Source: Desulfatibacillum aliphaticivorans DSM 15576 (lineage in GTDB: Bacteria; Desulfobacterota; Desulfobacteria; Desulfobacterales; Desulfatibacillaceae). From it: DNA of 64,000 nucleotides. Within the stretch, counting starts at the first letter, position 1. Every line of letters begins with the position of its first letter. The translations under genes were made by a program, and so were the position numbers. Shown here piece by piece: positions 41,165-49,454 of the stretch. Below the pieces are notes generated by a model. The model did no database searches. It worked only from the letters and a program-made list of their open reading frames with translations, and was not told the DNA's origin. Location: the NCBI RefSeq assembly GCF_000429905.1, contig NZ_AUCT01000008.1, positions 1 through 64,000 on the forward strand. The letters run 5' to 3'.

Positions 41165-41595
41165 ATTGTTGTTTTAAAGGCCAGGGACGCTGGATTCCCG
41201 ATAGGGACATTCGGGAATGACGATCCCCCCAATCTGACCTTCCCCCGCCAGCGGGGAATGGACGTAGGGGCAGGGTTTTCCTGCCCAAGGGGTGGTAGAT
41301 CCAACCCCTACGCGGGCGCAGCAAGCGGAGGCCCTGCGAACAATCGGGCGTGGCAAGCACCGTCTAATACGGCCAGGAAAATGGGCATGCCAAAGGCGGC
41401 GCCCCTACAAGACGCAGCAAGCGACTCCCTTACAAGATTTAGGACCTTTGGGAATGAATGCGAAAGAATAAGGACGCCGCTTTGCGGCGGATTTGTGGGC
41501 AGGTGCGGCCAGCCGCACTGACGTTGGGTTTCGCAGGCTCGAGCCAATCAACGCCGTTGTTTCGGCAAATGCTTTTTTCTTGCCATTTTCAACTT

Positions 41596-41611
41596 CGTTT
41601 GCTAACAAACG
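41596..41611. promoter_or_regulatory. Inverted repeat before marR, candidate operator
   Basis: CGTTTG (41596-41601), CTAA, CAAACG (41606-41611), ending 4 nt before the marR ATG. The shape suits a MarR dimer and could mediate autorepression. No Shine-Dalgarno site is visible, so the site occupies the usual ribosome binding region. Confidence 0.45.
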
Positions 41612-41615
41612 TTCC

Positions 41616-42050
41616 ATGGAAGAGGAATATCGCCCCCCCAAATATTTTTTAGCCTTGCTGACCTTTCAGGCCGCCCGAAACCTGATCTCCTACTACAATC
41701 GCGAGTTGGAGCCCATGGGGCTGACCGGCGCCCAGGCCAACGCCTTGGGCATCCTTTTCCGAAAAAAAAACCTGAGCTTGGGCGAATTCGCCGCCCGTGC
41801 GGGAATCGGCAAGGCCGCCGCGGTTTCCATGATCCATCGTTTGACGGAAACGGAGTTCGTCACCGCCGTGCCCGACCCCAATGACGCCCGGAAGAACATC
41901 ATCAACGTCACGGACAAAGCCATCAAGGTGATCGCCCCCGCCATGGAAATCGTCCGCCACCTGGAAAGCACGGTGGAAGAGGCCCTGGGCGAGGACGTCT
42001 TGAAAACCCTGGTGGAAGCCCTTAAAGTAATCCGCAATCTGGAATTTTAA
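41616..42050 (+). CDS. MarR family transcriptional regulator
   Basis: A 144-residue winged-helix regulator. The pattern LSLGEFAARAGIGKAAAVSMIHRLTETEFV is the recognition region, followed by the wing (PDPNDARKNIINVTDKA) with the DxRxxxxxLT-like motif, and a C-terminal dimer helix. The ATG at 41616 gives normal MarR length; the upstream extension of the frame lies in repeat DNA. It is 28 nt upstream of the acyl-CoA synthetase-type gene and probably controls it. The ligand may be an organic acid or CoA ester (inference). Confidence 0.85.
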   Translation: MEEEYRPPKYFLALLTFQAARNLISYYNRELEPMGLTGAQANALGILFRKKNLSLGEFAARAGIGKAAAVSMIHRLTETEFVTAVPDPNDARKNIINVTDKAIKVIAPAMEIVRHLESTVEEALGEDVLKTLVEALKVIRNLEF

Positions 42051-42078
42051 ATTATTTGGATTGGAGATATATCCGGCC

Positions 42079-43533
42079 ATGATTGAATCCATAACGGAAA
42101 GTCCTTTATACAAAATTGTTAATCCGAAAAGCATTGCCTTTTTAGGCGCATCCAACAGTTTCGGGGCCATGGGCGCCAATTGCTTCGACTCCATCATCAA
42201 AAGGGGATTTGAAGGGGATCTGTATCCGGTCCATCCCCGGGACGAGGTGGTCCAGGGGTACAAGGCTTATAAAACCGTGGAGGAATTGCCCTGCGCGCCG
42301 GACCTGGCCATCATGGTCATTCCAACGCGGGTGGTTTTGGAAGCCATGGAGGCTTGCGGAAAAAAAGGGATCAAAAACGTCATCTGCGTAACCGCCGGAT
42401 TCAAGGAGGTGGGCGGGGAAGGCCCTGAGCGGGAAAAGGAGCTGGTGCGGATCGCCGAAAAATACGGAATCCGTTTTATCGGACCCAATTGCATCGGCGT
42501 TACCAACGCCAGCGCCAAGCTGAACACCACCTTTTTGGCGGACAACAGCAAGCCCGGATGTATCGGCCTGGCTTCCCAAAGCGGCAGCTTCGTCACGCAG
42601 ATGTTCAACTACCTGGATCGCATGGATCAGGGATTTTCCACGGCGTTTTCCGTGGGAAACGGCGCCAATATCGACCTGGTGGACTGCCTGGAATATTTGG
42701 GCGCCAGCCCGGATACGAAAGTGATCGCCCTATATGTGGAGGGAATTGCCCGCGGCCGGGAGTTTATGGAAACGGCCAAAGCCATCGTCCCCCACAAACC
42801 TATTGTGGCTATTTACGTAGGAGGCAGCGAGACCGGCAAACGCGCCACCTTCTCCCACACCGGAACCATGGCTGGCCCCGACGCCCTGTACGACGGCATG
42901 TTCCGCCAATGCGGCATCATCAGGGCCTCGTCCATTGTGGAGTTGTTCGACTTTGCCTGGGCCTTGGGCTGCCTGCCCATGCCCAAAGGAAAAAACACGG
43001 CCATCCAGACCAATTCAGGCGGCCCGGGAGCCACGGCCGCGGATTGCTGCGGACGCGCGGGTTTGACTTTGCCCTCCCTTTCTCCCGAGACTCTGGAAAA
43101 GCTGAAAGACCTGCTGCCGGGCACGGCCAGCGCCAACAATCCCATTGATATCACCTTTGCCAGAAACCCCAGGGATTTCTGGCACGCCATCCCCAAAGCG
43201 CTCCTGGAAGACCCCAATATTGATATGCTCCTCACCTATTACCTCACGCCCCTCCAGGCAATTAAGAGGCCTTTGATCAGTTCGGGCGTGGAAGAAGCGG
43301 AAGCGGAGAAAATGGCCGTGGAATTTCTGAAATCCTTTGCCCAGGATACGGGAAATCTTTTGGGAGAATACGGAAAGCCCATGGTGGGCTTCACCTTCCG
43401 GGGCCTGGAGGAGCCTTTTCCATCCATGCTGCGCAAACAGGGGTGCCCCATCTTCTCCTCGCCGGAACGGGCGGCGGCGGTTCTATCCGCCATGGTGCAA
43501 TATGTGGAGTTCAAGGCCAGGCTGGAAGCCTGA
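42079..43533 (+). CDS. Acyl-CoA synthetase (NDP-forming) alpha-type subunit
   Basis: A 484-residue protein. The N-terminal CoA-binding domain has SIAFLGASNSFGAMGANC; succinyl-CoA-ligase-like domains follow (GIRFIGPNCIGVTN, then GLASQSGSFVTQ), and SHTGTMAGPD contains the phosphorylated histidine. It lacks an ATP-grasp beta domain, so it must pair with a separate beta subunit encoded elsewhere, or have a different role. The ATG at 42079 is chosen over a TTG at 42061; GGAG lies 12 nt upstream. It is transcribed with marR. Confidence 0.85.
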   Translation: MIESITESPLYKIVNPKSIAFLGASNSFGAMGANCFDSIIKRGFEGDLYPVHPRDEVVQGYKAYKTVEELPCAPDLAIMVIPTRVVLEAMEACGKKGIKNVICVTAGFKEVGGEGPEREKELVRIAEKYGIRFIGPNCIGVTNASAKLNTTFLADNSKPGCIGLASQSGSFVTQMFNYLDRMDQGFSTAFSVGNGANIDLVDCLEYLGASPDTKVIALYVEGIARGREFMETAKAIVPHKPIVAIYVGGSETGKRATFSHTGTMAGPDALYDGMFRQCGIIRASSIVELFDFAWALGCLPMPKGKNTAIQTNSGGPGATAADCCGRAGLTLPSLSPETLEKLKDLLPGTASANNPIDITFARNPRDFWHAIPKALLEDPNIDMLLTYYLTPLQAIKRPLISSGVEEAEAEKMAVEFLKSFAQDTGNLLGEYGKPMVGFTFRGLEEPFPSMLRKQGCPIFSSPERAAAVLSAMVQYVEFKARLEA

Positions 43534-44035
43534 AGGGCCAAATTCAGGATCTAATTAAGAACTCTTTCCATTAATAGGGTACTTAGCTTATTTTTTTAGA
43601 GAATTGGCTTGCAAATTCAATTTTATGCAAAATTGTATTATATAAATAAATTTTGTTTTGGCGCTTGTTCAGCATGTTGAAAGCCTCCCGCCTCCATTGA
43701 AAAGTATGAGGCTGCGTTCATATTCCTCTTCAGAAAATCAAGGCCTGAAAAAAGCCATACCTCCCCCTTTGCGGGGATAAAGAAGCACTCGGATAACGGT
43801 ATATGCACAAGGTCGATGGGCCTGGTTTTGTTGGGTTTCGTCGGCTCCACCCCCCACGTCTCGATTGGAATCTTGTCGGCTTACTGAATTTAGGGGGGGG
43901 ACTTTAGGCAGGCGCGCCGGGGGGATTTCCTTGGCCCCAAAAAGGGCAAGCCCTGCCTGGAGGAGAGAGTCAGGCAGGGCTTGTTCACTATCGGGGAGGC
44001 TTTCGCCTCCCCAGGGGGTCGCACTGGTTTATAGA
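43534..44035. other. Non-coding region between convergent genes
   Basis: About 500 bp. Left half AT-rich; the repeat-like GTTGGGTTTCGTCGGCTCC is at 43832-43852. The right half carries two hairpins downstream of amt. The 70-codon open frame on the minus strand (43638-43850) begins within the repeat and shows no family signature. Confidence 0.5.
43947..44012 (-). terminator. Terminator hairpins downstream of amt
   Basis: The first hairpin read on the minus strand is GGGGAGGC (43993-44000) / GCCTCCCC (44005-44012), loop TTTC. The second is CAAGCCCTGCCTG (43947-43959) / CAGGCAGGGCTTG (43971-43983), 13 bp perfect, followed on the minus strand by CCC and five T. Confidence 0.8.
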
Positions 44036-45361
44036 TTACATGTGAGAGGCTTTCTGGAAATCGGGGTAAGCGGTTCCGCCGTGTTCGCCGTAGTCCAGGC
44101 CTTCCATTTCCTCTTCGGGGGTGACGCGGAGGCCGATGGTCATGGAGATGATTTTGAACATGATGAAGCCGCAGCCGAAGGCCCATACGAAGGCGGCCAG
44201 GATGCCGACCAACTGAACGCCGACCACGCTGGCGCTGAATCCGCCCATGTCGAAGATGCCGGCGGCCAGGGTTCCCCAGGCGCCGCAGACGCCGTGCACG
44301 GACACTGCGCCGACCGGGTCGTCCACTTTGATTTTGTCGAAGAAGACGACGGAGAAGACGACCAGGATGCCGGCGACGATGCCGATGATCATGGAGCTTC
44401 CGGGAGTTACGTTAGCGCAGCCGGCGGTGATGCCGACCAGGCCGGCCAGGGCGCCGTTGAGGGACATGCCGATGTCGGGTTTGCCGAACATGATCCAAGC
44501 GGTGATCATGGCGGCGATGCAGCCCATTGCAGCAGCCAAGTTCGTGTTCACAAAGATCATGGCGATGGAAGTGTCAGCCGTGGTGGTGGAGCCGGGGTTG
44601 AAACCGAACCATCCGAGCCACAGGATGAAGACGCCGAGAGCTGCCAGAGGCATGTTGTGGCCGGGGATGGCGCGGGCTTTTCCGTCTTTATCGAATTTGC
44701 CCAAACGGGGGCCGACTACGATGGCGCCAGCCAGAGCCACCCAGCCGCCGATGGAGTGGACGACCGTGGAGCCGGCGAAGTCAATGAAGCCCATGCCTTC
44801 CAGCCAGCCGGAGCCGTTCAGCAGGCTTCCCCAGGCCCAGGAGCCGAAGATGGGGTAAATGAGGGCGCTCAATACGGCGCTGTATGCCAGGTAGCCGATG
44901 AACTTGGTGCGTTCGGCCATGGCCCCGGAAACGATGGTGGCGGCGGTGGCGGCGAACACGACCTGGAACATCCAGAAGGCCAATATCCAGGGATCGCCGT
45001 CAACAGGGTTCCAATCGGACAGGAAGAAGCCTGTGGTTCCGAACCAGCCGGTGCTGCTGGCGCCGAACATCAGGCCAAAGCCGATGGCCCAGAAAAAGAA
45101 GGTTCCCATGGAGAAGTCCATGAGGTTTTTCATCATAATGTTAATCGCGTTTTTGGCGCGGGTGAAACCGGTTTCAACCATGGCGAAGCCGGCCTGCATA
45201 AAAAAGACCAGCGCGGCGGCCACCAGGGTCCACAAAAAGTTGGCGTGCGTCTGCACCAGTGCAATGGCGTCTGCATTGGTTGCAACGGTGGGAACGGCGT
45301 CGTCGGCCATGGCGTAAGAGGCGGCTATCCCGAAGATGAGTGTGTAAATGGCTTTTTTCAT
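44036..45361 (-). CDS. amt: Ammonium transporter Amt
   Basis: A 441-residue inner-membrane ammonium channel. A cleavable signal (MKKAIYTLIFGIAASYAMA) precedes 11 expected spans. Family marks include FFMQAGFAMVETGFTRAKN, FWAIGFGLMFG, DFAGSTVVHSIGGWVALAGA (pore His 1) and SVHGVCGAWGTLAAGIF (pore His 2). It ends with KVTPEEEMEGLDYGEHG-like (here RVTPEEEMEGLDYGEHG), the usual C-terminal coupling tail that contacts GlnK. AAGGAG precedes the ATG. It is second in the sigma-54-controlled glnK-amt operon. Confidence 0.95.
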   Translation of the reverse strand: MKKAIYTLIFGIAASYAMADDAVPTVATNADAIALVQTHANFLWTLVAAALVFFMQAGFAMVETGFTRAKNAINIMMKNLMDFSMGTFFFWAIGFGLMFGASSTGWFGTTGFFLSDWNPVDGDPWILAFWMFQVVFAATAATIVSGAMAERTKFIGYLAYSAVLSALIYPIFGSWAWGSLLNGSGWLEGMGFIDFAGSTVVHSIGGWVALAGAIVVGPRLGKFDKDGKARAIPGHNMPLAALGVFILWLGWFGFNPGSTTTADTSIAMIFVNTNLAAAMGCIAAMITAWIMFGKPDIGMSLNGALAGLVGITAGCANVTPGSSMIIGIVAGILVVFSVVFFDKIKVDDPVGAVSVHGVCGAWGTLAAGIFDMGGFSASVVGVQLVGILAAFVWAFGCGFIMFKIISMTIGLRVTPEEEMEGLDYGEHGGTAYPDFQKASHM

Positions 45362-45408
45362 TTTTTTCTCCTTATAGTGTAAAGTCTTTGCTGCTCAAGT
45401 ACTCAGGA

Positions 45409-45747
45409 TCAGATAGCCTCTGTTCCCGTTTCGCCTGTACGGATGCGAAGCACCTGCTCAACAGGCATGACGAATATTTTTCCGTCGCCGATTTCACCGG
45501 TTTTGGTTGTTTCCAAGATAGTCTGGATGCACTGCTCCACCATTTCGGCCTGGATGACGACTTCCACCTTGACCTTGGGTACAAAGTCCACCGCGTATTC
45601 CGCGCCTCTATATATTTCGGAATGGCCCTTTTGCCTGCCGAACCCCTTCACCTCAGTGATGGTCATGCCTTTGACTCCCATATCCGAGAGTCCTTTTTTG
45701 AGTTCGTCCAGTCTGAATGGTTTGATGATGGCTTCAATTTTTTTCAT
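45409..45747 (-). CDS. glnK: Nitrogen regulatory protein P-II (GlnK type)
   Basis: A 112-residue PII signalling protein. It starts MKKIEAIIKPFRLDEL; the T-loop is FGRQKGHSEIYRGAEY with the uridylylation site Y51, followed by VDFVPKVKVEVV, and TGEIGDGKIFVMPVE binds ATP. It senses 2-oxoglutarate and ATP/ADP and blocks Amt when ammonium is high. Linkage to amt, 48 nt apart, marks it as the GlnK type. Expression is from the sigma-54 promoter at 45790-45805. Confidence 0.95.
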   Translation of the reverse strand: MKKIEAIIKPFRLDELKKGLSDMGVKGMTITEVKGFGRQKGHSEIYRGAEYAVDFVPKVKVEVVIQAEMVEQCIQTILETTKTGEIGDGKIFVMPVEQVLRIRTGETGTEAI

Positions 45748-45789
45748 TTCCCAACTCCTTTCGTGAGTGTGTGTGCCGCCTTCTGTAAT

Positions 45790-45805
45790 GGCAAGGCTTG
45801 TGCCA
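45790..45805 (-). promoter_or_regulatory. Sigma-54 promoter of glnK-amt
   Basis: On the minus strand TGGCAC (45805-45800), AAGCC, TTGCC (45794-45790), an almost exact match to TGGCAC-N5-TTGCW. The invariant GG and GC dinucleotides are correctly spaced. The predicted start is near 45779, 32 nt before the ATG. Confidence 0.9.
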
Positions 45806-45905
45806 GGAGCTGAAAAAAATTTTATTTGGAGCTTAAGATATTGGTTTTGAAGGAGAAAAAATTTTCAGGAGGAGTAAAAAGCAAGGAGAAAAAATAAATA
45901 TTTAC

Positions 45906-45947
45906 TACAAATTTGTACTTCATCTAACTATGTAATACATTTTTGTA
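45906..45947. promoter_or_regulatory. Paired palindromes, candidate enhancer sites
   Basis: TACAAATTTGTA (45906-45917, perfect) and TACATTTTTGTA (45936-45947, imperfect), centres 30 bp apart, lie 100-140 bp upstream of the sigma-54 promoter. The spacing of three helical turns suits an NtrC-like activator, but the sequence is not the NtrC consensus. The rest of the 300-bp gap is AT- and purine-rich with no gene. Confidence 0.45.
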
Positions 45948-46048
45948 AAATTATTGCGAAACAGGTCGGTTCCTGTAATCAGTTTCTGAAATACCGCAAA
46001 ATCCCGCAGGGCGGCGTCCGGACCACGCCGCCCAAAACAAACAATTTA

Positions 46049-46360
46049 TCATTTCTTTTCCAGCACTTCCCAGATCCAGCTCATGGCCGCCATCATCTGG
46101 GAGAAGCCCACGCTGGTCAATGCCAGCAAAGCCGCCTGGGAGACTTCCTCGGCCGTGGCGCCTTCCTTGAGGGCCTTGCGGGTCTGGGACATGACTCCGC
46201 CCCGGGATCCGGTCCCGATGGCAACGCCTAACTTGACCAAATGCCGTGTCTTGGGGTCCATGGGGCCTGACGCCAGGCACTCGGCGGCCAGTTTTTCGTG
46301 GAGTTGGGAAATTTCCGGATATTTTTCGGAAAAGGACTTGAAGAGTTCGGGAAGATACAT
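46049..46360 (-). CDS. Carboxymuconolactone decarboxylase family protein lacking the catalytic CxxC
   Basis: A 103-residue CMD/AhpD-fold protein: KYPEISQLHEKL, DPKTRHLVKLGVAIGTGSRGG, then TRKALKEGATAEEVSQAALLALTSVGF. In AhpD-type members the position after the IG motif holds CxxC and His; here it reads SRGGVMSQT, with no Cys, so thiol redox activity is excluded. Non-redox CMD proteins exist. It is downstream of the K+ channel gene by about 90 nt, same strand. Role unknown. Confidence 0.82.
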   Translation of the reverse strand: MYLPELFKSFSEKYPEISQLHEKLAAECLASGPMDPKTRHLVKLGVAIGTGSRGGVMSQTRKALKEGATAEEVSQAALLALTSVGFSQMMAAMSWIWEVLEKK

Positions 46361-46451
46361 GTCAACCTCCTTGCGGCGGCCCTGAAAACAGGCCTGAAAA
46401 GGGATGCGAATAAGAAAATTACCAAAACGTCAAAACCCGGCAAGCGCCCGG

Positions 46452-47465
46452 TTAGGCAAGCTCCCGGACCTTGGCGATGTTCGCAACCTCCCCCATGACC
46501 ACCAGGGTTGTGCCCTGGGCCAACTCCATGGCTGCGTGCGGATTGAACTCGATATCAAAGGCGCCCAGCTTGCGCGCGCCCAAAACCAGCAGCCCGTATT
46601 TTTCCTTAAGGCCTGCGCTCCGGATGGTTTTCCCCACCAGAGGAGAGTGCTCCGAGATGGTGATCTCATGGATGCGCAGGGTCCGGTCGCCGGTGCGAAG
46701 CATTTTATCCAAAAAGCTCACGGCCGCCGGCCGGATCATTTCGGAGGCCATACGCATGCCGCCGATGAAATTGGGAGAGACCACGCTGTTGGCGCCGGCC
46801 TTTCTTAGTTTGGGTTCTATGCTGGAATCCACCATCCGGCTGATGATGCGAATGCGCGGGTTAAGCATGCGCGCCGTCATGGTGACGTAAAGGTTGTCTT
46901 TGTTGTTGGGCAGGGCGATGACGATGCCCAGGGCGCGTTCTATGCCCGCCAGCAGCAGGTTGTTGTCGTCCGTGGCGTCGCCCTGGATGAACAGGATGTC
47001 CTCCACCGTGCTTTGGCACTGGTTGATTTTCCCCTCGTCCATTTCAATGACCACCACCTTTTCGTTGTTTTTGGATAGCTCCGCCAGCACGTGGCGGCCG
47101 GTCTGCCCTCCCCCGCACACGATGTAATGGCTGTCCAGTTTAGCGATCCGCTTTTCCATGCTTTTTCTCCTGAGAATCCCGGAAAACTCCCCTTCCACAA
47201 TCACGGCGGTGAGCGTACTGATGCCGTACATGATGATCCCCAACCCAAAGGTGATGAGGAAGATGGTGAACACTTCCGCGTAAGGGTTTCCCGTTACCGG
47301 CAGAACTTCCCCGTATCCCACGCTGGTCAGGGAAATAACGGTCATGTACACGCAATCCAGGAATGCAGGCTCTCCTTCAAATAAAATATAGTATCCCAGG
47401 CTTCCTCCCAGGACGATGAGGAAAATTATGAACACCACATATTGAAGTCGCTGCTGTATGCCCAT
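46452..47465 (-). CDS. Potassium channel with TrkA-N (RCK) domain
   Basis: A 337-residue protein. Two spans flank the pore helix, and the selectivity filter TSVGYGE is at residues 47-53, so K+ selective. The cytosolic RCK part has a Rossmann motif, [17 protein letters not shown], ending VIEMDEGK, then FIQGDATDD, followed by a TrkA-C domain ([15 protein letters not shown]). The layout equals MthK/Kch-type ligand-gated channels. The start at 47465 gives a conventional N-terminus; the open frame extends 117 nt upstream into the divergent gene region. The binding site is weak. Confidence 0.9.
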
Positions 47466-47649
47466 TGACCGATTTCTCTTGTGTTTTGAACGGTTTTTTT
47501 CATTGTATCTCAAGAAAAGGAAAATGCAAGCAAAAGCGGCGCCGCCCATCGGGCCTGGGCCGGGCGCCGCCGACCTTGACAAGAGTCCGGCATGGAATTA
47601 CCCTGAAGAATATGGATTTTACGCTCGTTTCCAGGAGGTCGAGCATTTT

Positions 47650-48219
47650 ATGACGCATATTATTCAGGAATCTTTGGCAGGCCAGTTTCTTATCGCCATG
47701 CCTGCGTTAAATGACCCCAACTTCGCCCTGTCCGTCACCTATATCTGCGTTCATAACCAGGATGGGGCCTTTGGTTTGGTGATTAACCAATCTTTCGACT
47801 CTGTAACCGGCAAGACCCTGTTCGACCAAATGGACATGCCCGCCGTAAAAGCGGCCGAAAATCAGACGGTGCACATAGGCGGCCCCGTTCACCAGGGGTA
47901 TGTGTTCGTGCTCCACGGGCGCCCCATGGAATGGAAGGCCAGCCTTCAGATTTCAGACACGGTGGCCATGAGCAATTCCACGGACATTCTTCAGGCCATC
48001 GCGTCGGGAGTCGGGCCTGATCCCTGCATGATATTCCTGGGCTGTGCGGGCTGGGCGCCGGGACAGTTGGAAGCCGAACTGGCGGAAAACTCCTGGCTCA
48101 CCTGCCCCGGCAACGACGACCTGCTTTTCCGCACGCCTTTGGAGGAGCGCTGGGAAAAGGCCGCCCAAAGCATTGGGGTGGACCTCAACTTGCTCAGCGG
48201 AGTCGCCGGCCACGCATAG
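47650..48219 (+). CDS. YqgE/AlgH family protein (UPF0301)
   Basis: A 189-residue protein: [25 protein letters not shown] N-terminus, then [40 protein letters not shown] and NSWLTCP, the full set for YqgE. The function is unknown in the family despite wide conservation. The ATG at 47650 has AGGAGG 12 nt upstream, a long spacing; the frame is open to 47458. It is convergent with the cytidylate-kinase-like gene, 10 nt apart. Confidence 0.9.
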
Positions 48220-48229
48220 GCGCGGAAAA

Positions 48230-48979
48230 TCAGCTCTCGTCTTTGAACTTCTCCGTATAGGCGGTCTTGATGACCGCCGTTACGGAGGAGGCTCGGGGAA
48301 ACTGCTCCCGGTTGATGACCAGGTCGAACTCCTCCATGGTCATTTCCTTTTTCCGGAACATCTTCTTGAAAAAGCCCTGCTGCTCCCGATCAAAACGTTC
48401 CAGAGCCCCGACAGCATCCTCGGTCACAAGCTCCCTTTCCATGATCTGGGCAATCCTGCGGGACCGGTACTCCCGGGATCCCACAAGACGCACCGCCAGG
48501 GTGCGGTTCCTGGGCAGCAGCAGATAAGCGCCGCGCCCCAGAAAAATGTTCGGCCCCAAACCGGCGATGGCGGCTACCGCCCTCAGCAGCTCCCTGGAAT
48601 AGTCTCCTGAAATAAAAGACTTTTCCCCAAACAGCCAGGACGAAAGCTCCATAGACAGCCCCGGGCGACGCTCATCAAAGATTTGGACTGTCTTTTCAGT
48701 CAGTTGCTTTGACTCGCAAATGATATCCAGGATCATTTTGTCCACCACAGGCAACCCCAGGTCCTGTGACAGAAGATCGGCGACCTCCAAGGCGCCCACC
48801 CCCACCTGGCGAGAAAGGCAGATATTGGGGGGAATCTGGTACTCCTGGGGCGGCCCCTTGTACAACTGCCTGGATTCCCACTCCTTAAAATACTGGTCCA
48901 CCAACATCATGCGGCCGGGCCTGTTTTTTCCATACTGGGCCGGGTCGTAATCCACGCCGCCATTTTGAAATATGCTCAT
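48230..48979 (-). CDS. Cytidylate kinase-like family protein
   Basis: A 249-residue P-loop protein of the cytidylate-kinase-like group (Cytidylate_kin2). The nucleotide loop reads CLSRQVGVGALEVADLLS, where the canonical GxGG-K/S-S/T is replaced (GVGALEVA), so ATP binding is doubtful or altered. VVDKMILDIICE and FLGRGAYLLLP, RVRLVG-like (here AVRLVGSREYR) follow. It is not the essential Cmk. AGGAGG precedes the ATG at 48979. The protein may be a regulatory homologue; the role is unknown. Confidence 0.75.
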   Translation of the reverse strand: MSIFQNGGVDYDPAQYGKNRPGRMMLVDQYFKEWESRQLYKGPPQEYQIPPNICLSRQVGVGALEVADLLSQDLGLPVVDKMILDIICESKQLTEKTVQIFDERRPGLSMELSSWLFGEKSFISGDYSRELLRAVAAIAGLGPNIFLGRGAYLLLPRNRTLAVRLVGSREYRSRRIAQIMERELVTEDAVGALERFDREQQGFFKKMFRKKEMTMEEFDLVINREQFPRASSVTAVIKTAYTEKFKDES

Positions 48980-49454
48980 GATCGCCTCCTTTGCCTGATG
49001 GGACGCTTCAAGCACATGGGCATGAAGCAGCAAAACCGCATCCGCCAAATCCTCCTGGACTCGGCGTCCGGGTATTGGGCATTTTATCGGTCTATCCTCA
49101 GCGCAGGAAACACTAAACCAATAAAAAATTATGCAACGGATGTGCCAATCTATAAGGCGATGGAAATGTATTGGGAGGCGATTTTGGCGAAAAAAAACCA
49201 GGAATGTGGCGGCGCCGTAGTCCCGCGCTTGGGTTGGAGGAGTGAAGGATTCCGGCGCCGCTGGACCCATGCATGGCCAGCAGGGTCCCACATCCAGGCA
49301 ATGTGGAGCCAGAAGAGGGGTGGCTTATACCACATTGTGGTATAATTATTACCATGATGCAGCTCCGTGTCAATCCTTTTTCCAGGTTTTTTCTGTGCGC
49401 CCGGAGTAAAGAATCCACGCAATATATTGAATTTAAGCCTTAATTGCCCAGCCG
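48980..49454. other. Non-coding gap with a long palindrome
   Basis: About 475 bp upstream of the cytidylate-kinase-like gene. The arm TTATACCACA (49325-49334) and its complement (49336-49345) form a 21-bp palindrome with one central base, a strong operator candidate. The remaining sequence shows no gene. Confidence 0.6.

Larger units (their letters stand above)
40605..41615. other. Non-coding, repeat-filled region
   Basis: About 1 kb with no credible gene. Besides the palindromic repeat at 41098-41164 it has an inverted repeat ATTCCCGA (41194-41201) / TCGGGAAT (41211-41218), a nested palindrome GTAGGGG (41264-41270) / CCCCTAC (41305-41311) enclosing GGCAGG / CCTGCC, and a GTTGGGTTTCG element at 41522. 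Long open frames here encode repeat-derived nonsense. Confidence 0.7.

Noticed and set aside
40711..41304. 197-codon minus-strand frame containing TTEDTENTEND
   Set aside because: This peptide pattern comes from translating the ACACGGAA repeat; it is a well-known kind of false gene.
43638..43850. 70-codon minus-strand frame
   Set aside because: Begins within a GTTGGGTT-type repeat and has no convincing signature.
43865..45382. 505-codon open frame opposite amt
   Set aside because: Low-complexity Asp/Gly/His-rich translation caused by codon bias of amt on the other strand.
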